Shown: positions 61,157 to 64,000 of the stretch, piece after piece
Position numbering within the stretch: the first letter of the stretch is position 1
Layout: each line of letters opens with the position of its first letter
Source of the DNA: Azolla caroliniana
Taxonomy: Eukaryota; Polypodiophyta
Length of the DNA stretch: 64,000 nucleotides
Assembly (NCBI GenBank): GCA_043228905.1
Contig: JBHGNT010000008.1
Span: 9,052,001-9,116,000 of the forward strand
Reading direction: 5' to 3'
Program-made: the position numbers and the translations under genes
The notes under the pieces: generated by a model
What the model was told of the DNA's origin: nothing
Database searches by the model: none
Seen by the model: the letters and a program-made list of their open reading frames with translations, nothing else

Positions 61157-61612
61157 TCGGTAACACCCGTGTGCTTCCAACAGGGGCTCCATTGCGTGTT
61201 TCGAGTGTGTGTGCGTGGGTGTGTCTTTTGGTCGTGACGATTGTAATCTTGGGAGCATTGTAATCACTTATTAGGTTGAATCGATTCTTTGAGTTATTGT
61301 CTCCCAGTGTATCTGTGTGCTCTCTAACCTGTTGTTGTCTCGCGACTGGTTGGGAGCGCGCCCCTGTCTGTTCTTTGTATGCTATCGTGTTTCCAATGAG
61401 CCGATGAGAGCTAGTTGTGTTTTCGTTTGGTTCGGTGAGCATTGCATGCTGATAACGGGCACTTGTCGACCCTTGTTCAACTACTTGTCTGTAGCCGATA
61501 ATCGCCAGCTCATCGCCTCCGCTCTCTTCCCCTCCCTATTTCGTGCACTCCTCGGTCTAGGGCCCCTGTGGTCCCACCTTAGTTTCTCACGCGCAAGCAT
61601 AACAACACGACA

Positions 61613-61753
61613 ACGTCACTGCTCCGGATCAGTTTTCGGTTCTCAGGGTCCTATAGCCGACAGTCAAAGTCCCATCGGTTCCATAACCGAGAAATATGCA
61701 TTTCGTTGCATGGGGTGCCAACTTGGTGCTTTTCTCCCTAGGGATAAACACAT
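61613..61753 (-). pseudogene. Copia-A integrase C-terminal fragment
   Basis: Minus strand: VFIPREKSTKLAPHATKCIFLGYGTDGTL-n-GYR, then in the next frame DPENRKLIRSSDV, ending at the F insertion. This is the region after the integrase core in copia (CIFLGY...GYR). Continues upstream past S2 (FGCEAY) and downstream at 47225 (VLNKDSIFSE). Confidence 0.85.
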
Positions 61754-62458
61754 TGTCGTGAAGATTTCCGGCTACGGTGAGAAAAACCGGGATGGACAAA
61801 TAAAATGGGGATGTGCAACATTCCACATGCACCTGTAAATTTGAGTAATAAGAATAAGTAAACAAAATGCAATGGGAAGAGTAATAATCTAAAGTGCTAA
61901 AGGTGCACCACGAAGTTTGTAGAGGCATAAATGTGATATGCACTTTGTAGAGTACGAGATGAGTAATGGACATAGTAGTATGTGTGAGGAGTGGGAGTTA
62001 AGGCCCATGAATCCCTCCTCCTAGAATCTAAGCAAATATCCCCATTGAATGAAGGGGATATTTAGTCTCTCCTTTTTGTAACGGCTTTCTCTCCTTATGT
62101 TATAAAAGGAGAGGAAGGGGCACCATTGAAGGGGTTGCCTATTTTGAGTGAGAAGAGGTATACCACTTAGGTTGAGGGTTTCTATTCGGTTTAGGGTTTC
62201 TTCATCTCTTTCTTTACTTATCTGATTAGGGTTTACATTCTACTTATGTTTTGAGTCCGGCCCACGCGGCCATGGTTGTAATCGCATTGCGGTTTCCATG
62301 CCCATAATATACATAACTTCATAAATCTTGTCTCTTTCTACTTTCTCTACCGTGTTAATCTCTTCCACTTTGCTCATACCCATCTTCCCATCTACTCCCT
62401 AGTCCAGGACCCCCATGGTTCCGCCTTATTCTACACACACGCGCGGAAATACGCGACA
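61754..62458 (+). repeat. Solo LTR S2 of the Gypsy-G / TRGAG kind
   Basis: A 705-bp LTR, tgtcgtgaag...tacgcgaca, with a perfect 4-bp TSD ACAT (61750-61753 and 62459-62462). Plus-strand TATAAAAG near 62102. The start (tgtcgtgaagatttccggctacgg) matches the TRGAG-2 LTR and the end (ccaggacccccatggttc...cgcgcgg...gcgaca) matches TRGAG-2 and F. Removing it restores Copia-A FGCEAYVFIPRE. Confidence 0.9.
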
Positions 62459-62462
62459 ACAT

Positions 62463-63000
62463 AGGCTTCGCATCCAAATACACAGAGCCTATCGTAGGTT
62501 GGTTGTTTGCCTTACCATAGTGCCTATGGCACTTCAAGCGTGATTGCTTTCGATGGCGAAAGATTTACTAGGTATACCGTCGTCTGCAATGACTCGGCCC
62601 AGAACTCCAACTTCAGTCCGGCCTGCTGGAGCATTGGCATCACCCTCCCTTGGATCGTTCGGTTGATCTGTTCTGCCACTCCATTGTGCATGGGTGTGTA
62701 AGGAACAGTCTTTTGATGTCAGATCCCTTTGTTGGATATGTACTGCTTTAAGGATCTAGAGGTATATTCGCCTCCGTTGCCGGATCGGAGTGTCTTCACT
62801 CTATATCCAGAGCTCTACGGGTTGTCATACCATCTCGTAATGAAGAGAGTGTGGACTTCAGGTCTATTTCCCATATCGACAATGCTCGCAGAAGTCCTTC
62901 TTTGCTTGGAGTTTAGGGATGTTGCCAACCACCATCAGCCGATCAAGTTCGGCTTGAGACATATGACCGAGTCAGCCATGCCATAAGTTTGGGTCGGTCT
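62463..63000 (-). pseudogene. Copia-A integrase core, degraded
   Basis: Minus strand: GHMSQAELDRLMVVGNIPKL...FCEHCRYGK is the HHCC region, then a likely deletion, then LRSGNGGEYTSRSLKQYISNKGI (second Asp motif RTDNGGE changed to RSGNGGE) and YTPMHNGVAEQINRTIQGRV with the Glu, ending in YDRLCVFGCEAYV at the S2 junction. The segment with the first Asp is not visible. Several stops and frame changes. Confidence 0.8.
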
Positions 63001-64000
63001 TTTCGGCTACATTCACGACCCCTTCTAGATTGATCGCCATTAATGGGTACAAGTTATTGTACTTGTGTCCACTCCCAATTTTGAGATTTCCCAGATTGAT
63101 CATCCATATTGACTTACTTAGAGTCATTCGGTACCCATCTTCGGCTAACATGCCGATGGAGACCAAACTCCTTTTCAGATCGGGTACATGCATGACTTGG
63201 TGCAAGGTGATCATGTTGCCATTGGGCAATCGGATGGGAACCTCTCCAGTCCCTGCGATTCTGCACCCCTGCCCGTTGCCTAGTTGGACTGTGCTGCTGG
63301 CGTCGGCTAAATAGTTCGAAAACCATTCAATGTTGGGGGTCACGTGGAATGTGGCATCGGAATCTAGTAAGCACCATGTGTGCATCTTGTGCACTCTATA
63401 GGACTTCTCCAATCATGATCGAGTGACGACAACATTGATTTGGTTGCCTATAGGAGAGTGGTCCGAGTCGGGTCGTCCTCAATTCCACGTGGGTCTCCGA
63501 GCACTCTCTTTTTTCTTGATCGACCAGCAATCAAAAACATTGTGGCCGGCTTTTCTGTAGTGAGTGCAAAATTCTGATCGACCCGTTCTCGACTTCAACC
63601 GTTGTCGGTCTCCCCTCGTTTTTTATCATTGGTATTCTGACCAGTTCTGTCGCCTTGTTCTCTCATTCGACTCTATCGGTCGAACAACTCGGTCGAGTGA
63701 TGGGATTCTACCGATTCATCGATGGTGAGTCCCATCGATTTTCACCAAATGTCCTCGGTGAGGACTTGACTGATCATCTCATCTAGATTTAGGATCGGTT
63801 GGCTATTGGCGTATGTCGTGCAAAATACCTTCCAACTCGTCAGCAAGCTCGATAGGAGGGCAAGGGCTTTCACTTCTTCTTCGAAGTTGATCCCTTGTGA
63901 GGAGAGTTCTGACAACACCTGACTTAAGGTGTTGATGTGGGAGGTAGCCGGATCAGACTCTCCAATCTTCATGTTGAACAGTTGTTTGATCAACATCAGT
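63001..64000 (-). pseudogene. Copia-A gag C-terminal part and protease
   Basis: Minus strand from 63996: LIKQLFNMKIGESDPATSHINTLSQVLSELSSQGINFEEEVKALALLSSLLTSWKVFCTTY, typical copia gag, to 63742. The zinc knuckle region near 63560 is degraded. Protease 63412-62972: TWCLLDSDATFHVTPNIEWF (DSGA changed to DSDA), VQLGNGQGCRIAGTGEV, LHQVMHVPDLKRSLVSIGML. This stretch is open and ends in the integrase zinc domain (NLWHG). The gag start and 5' LTR lie beyond the window. Confidence 0.85.

Larger units (their letters stand above)
47605..61165 (+). mobile_element. Tat-3, Tat-like gypsy element with a truncated 3' end
   Basis: Plus-strand Tat-like element inside LTR F. 5' LTR 47605-48069; only the last nine bases (tcggtaaca, 61157-61165) of the 3' LTR remain beyond TRGAG-2. 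TSD CCCGG at 47600-47604, CCCGT at 61166-61170. Internal order: gag, zinc knuckle, protease, RT, RNase H, integrase, extra ORF. It is clearly diverged from Tat-1/2 but collinear with them. The extra ORF end and most of the 3' LTR were lost in a deletion that also removed the start of TRGAG-2. Confidence 0.84.
47226..61612 (+). repeat. Solo LTR F, split by Tat-3
   Basis: An LTR of the Gypsy-G kind, tgttgtgaag...acacgaca, flanked by a 4-bp TSD ACGT (47222-47225 and 61613-61616). The host Copia-A reads SSD|VVLNKD across it. Its own sequence is 47226-47604 plus 61166-61612, about 826 bases, with a plus-strand TATAAAAG at about 47459. The 3' end (tctagggcccctgtggtcccac...cacgcgc...cacgaca) resembles the ends of S2 and TRGAG-2 LTRs. 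No internal coding remains. Confidence 0.82.
723..64000 (-). mobile_element. Copia-A, outermost Ty1/copia element, runs off the right end
   Basis: Host element for everything else in the window. Its 3' LTR is at 723-983. Coding pieces appear in minus-strand order gag (64000-63700), protease (63410-63000), integrase (63000-62463, 61753-61617, 47225-46740), RT (46740-45900) and RNase H (45900-45544, then 1630-1157). Each interruption is bounded by a short direct repeat, and removing the insert restores copia sequence, for example GYIF|TYGGG across Copia-B and FGCEAYV across S2. The 5' LTR lies beyond base 64000. All coding parts carry stops or frameshifts, so the copy is dead and the oldest layer here. 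Confidence 0.88.

Overview
The window is land-plant nuclear DNA made almost entirely of nested LTR retrotransposons. The evidence is the set of plant-type Ty1/copia and Ty3/gypsy polyproteins, an initiator-Met-tRNA primer site in the three copia elements whose 5' internal end is visible, and Tat-like gypsy elements carrying an extra 3' ORF. I find no convincing host gene, rRNA gene, functional tRNA gene or CRISPR array. The plant lineage cannot be fixed from this sequence. Names used here (Copia-A to D, Gypsy-G, Tat-1 to 3, TRGAG-1/2, NA-1, S1-S3, F) are mine.

Layout, outermost first, with target-site duplications (TSDs) read by eye. Level 0: Copia-A (minus strand) starts at its 3' LTR (723-983) and runs off the right end. 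Its coding pieces lie at 984-1630, 45544-47225, 61613-61753 and 62459-64000. Level 1, inside Copia-A: Copia-B (plus, 1631-45538, TSD AAAAT); solo LTR F (47226-61612, ACGT); solo LTR S2 (61754-62458, ACAT). Level 2: Gypsy-G (minus, 5404-44182, ACGT/CCGT) inside Copia-B; Tat-3 (plus, 47605-61165, CCCGG/CCCGT) inside F. Level 3, inside Gypsy-G: Copia-C (minus, 8782-14373, GGTCC), solo LTR S1 (15715-16004, CCGAG) and Copia-D (minus, 16131-42445, GGTTT). Inside Tat-3: TRGAG-2 (plus, about 54753-61156). Level 4, inside Copia-D: Tat-1 (minus, 17922-28148, AGGGT), TRGAG-1 (minus, 29423-32947, CCGT) and Tat-2 (plus, 33387-40500, CCGGT). Inside the TRGAG-2 5' LTR: NA-1 (plus, 54767-58069, CCATG). Level 5: solo LTR S3 (19947-20428, CTGAC) inside Tat-1. 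Removing each insertion restores the reading frame or sequence of its host, which is the main proof of this map.

Functionally there are four groups. (1) Copia elements (A-D, solo S3) encode gag, protease, integrase, RT and RNase H, all with stops or frameshifts. (2) Gypsy-G, the solo LTRs F and S2, and the gag-only elements TRGAG-1/2 share a TGTYGTG...CGACA LTR form; where testable they share a 4-bp TSD, a primer-site motif and a hairpin just before the polypurine tract. This suggests the gag-only elements are moved in trans by Gypsy-G-type machinery. (3) Three Tat-like gypsy elements carry, downstream of integrase, a second ORF of up to about 930 codons with a conserved N-terminal domain, a long coiled coil and a conserved C-terminal motif. 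It is best preserved in Tat-2, a copy that has lost its RT and part of integrase. (4) NA-1 is an AT-rich non-autonomous element with one 500+ residue gag-like ORF.

The most unusual structures are an inversion in the 5' LTR of Copia-D that flipped its own TSD, a 25-bp patch of Gypsy-G sequence copied inside Copia-C in place of the polypurine tract, the conserved Tat 3' ORF, and the conserved Trp-rich tail of the gag-only proteins.
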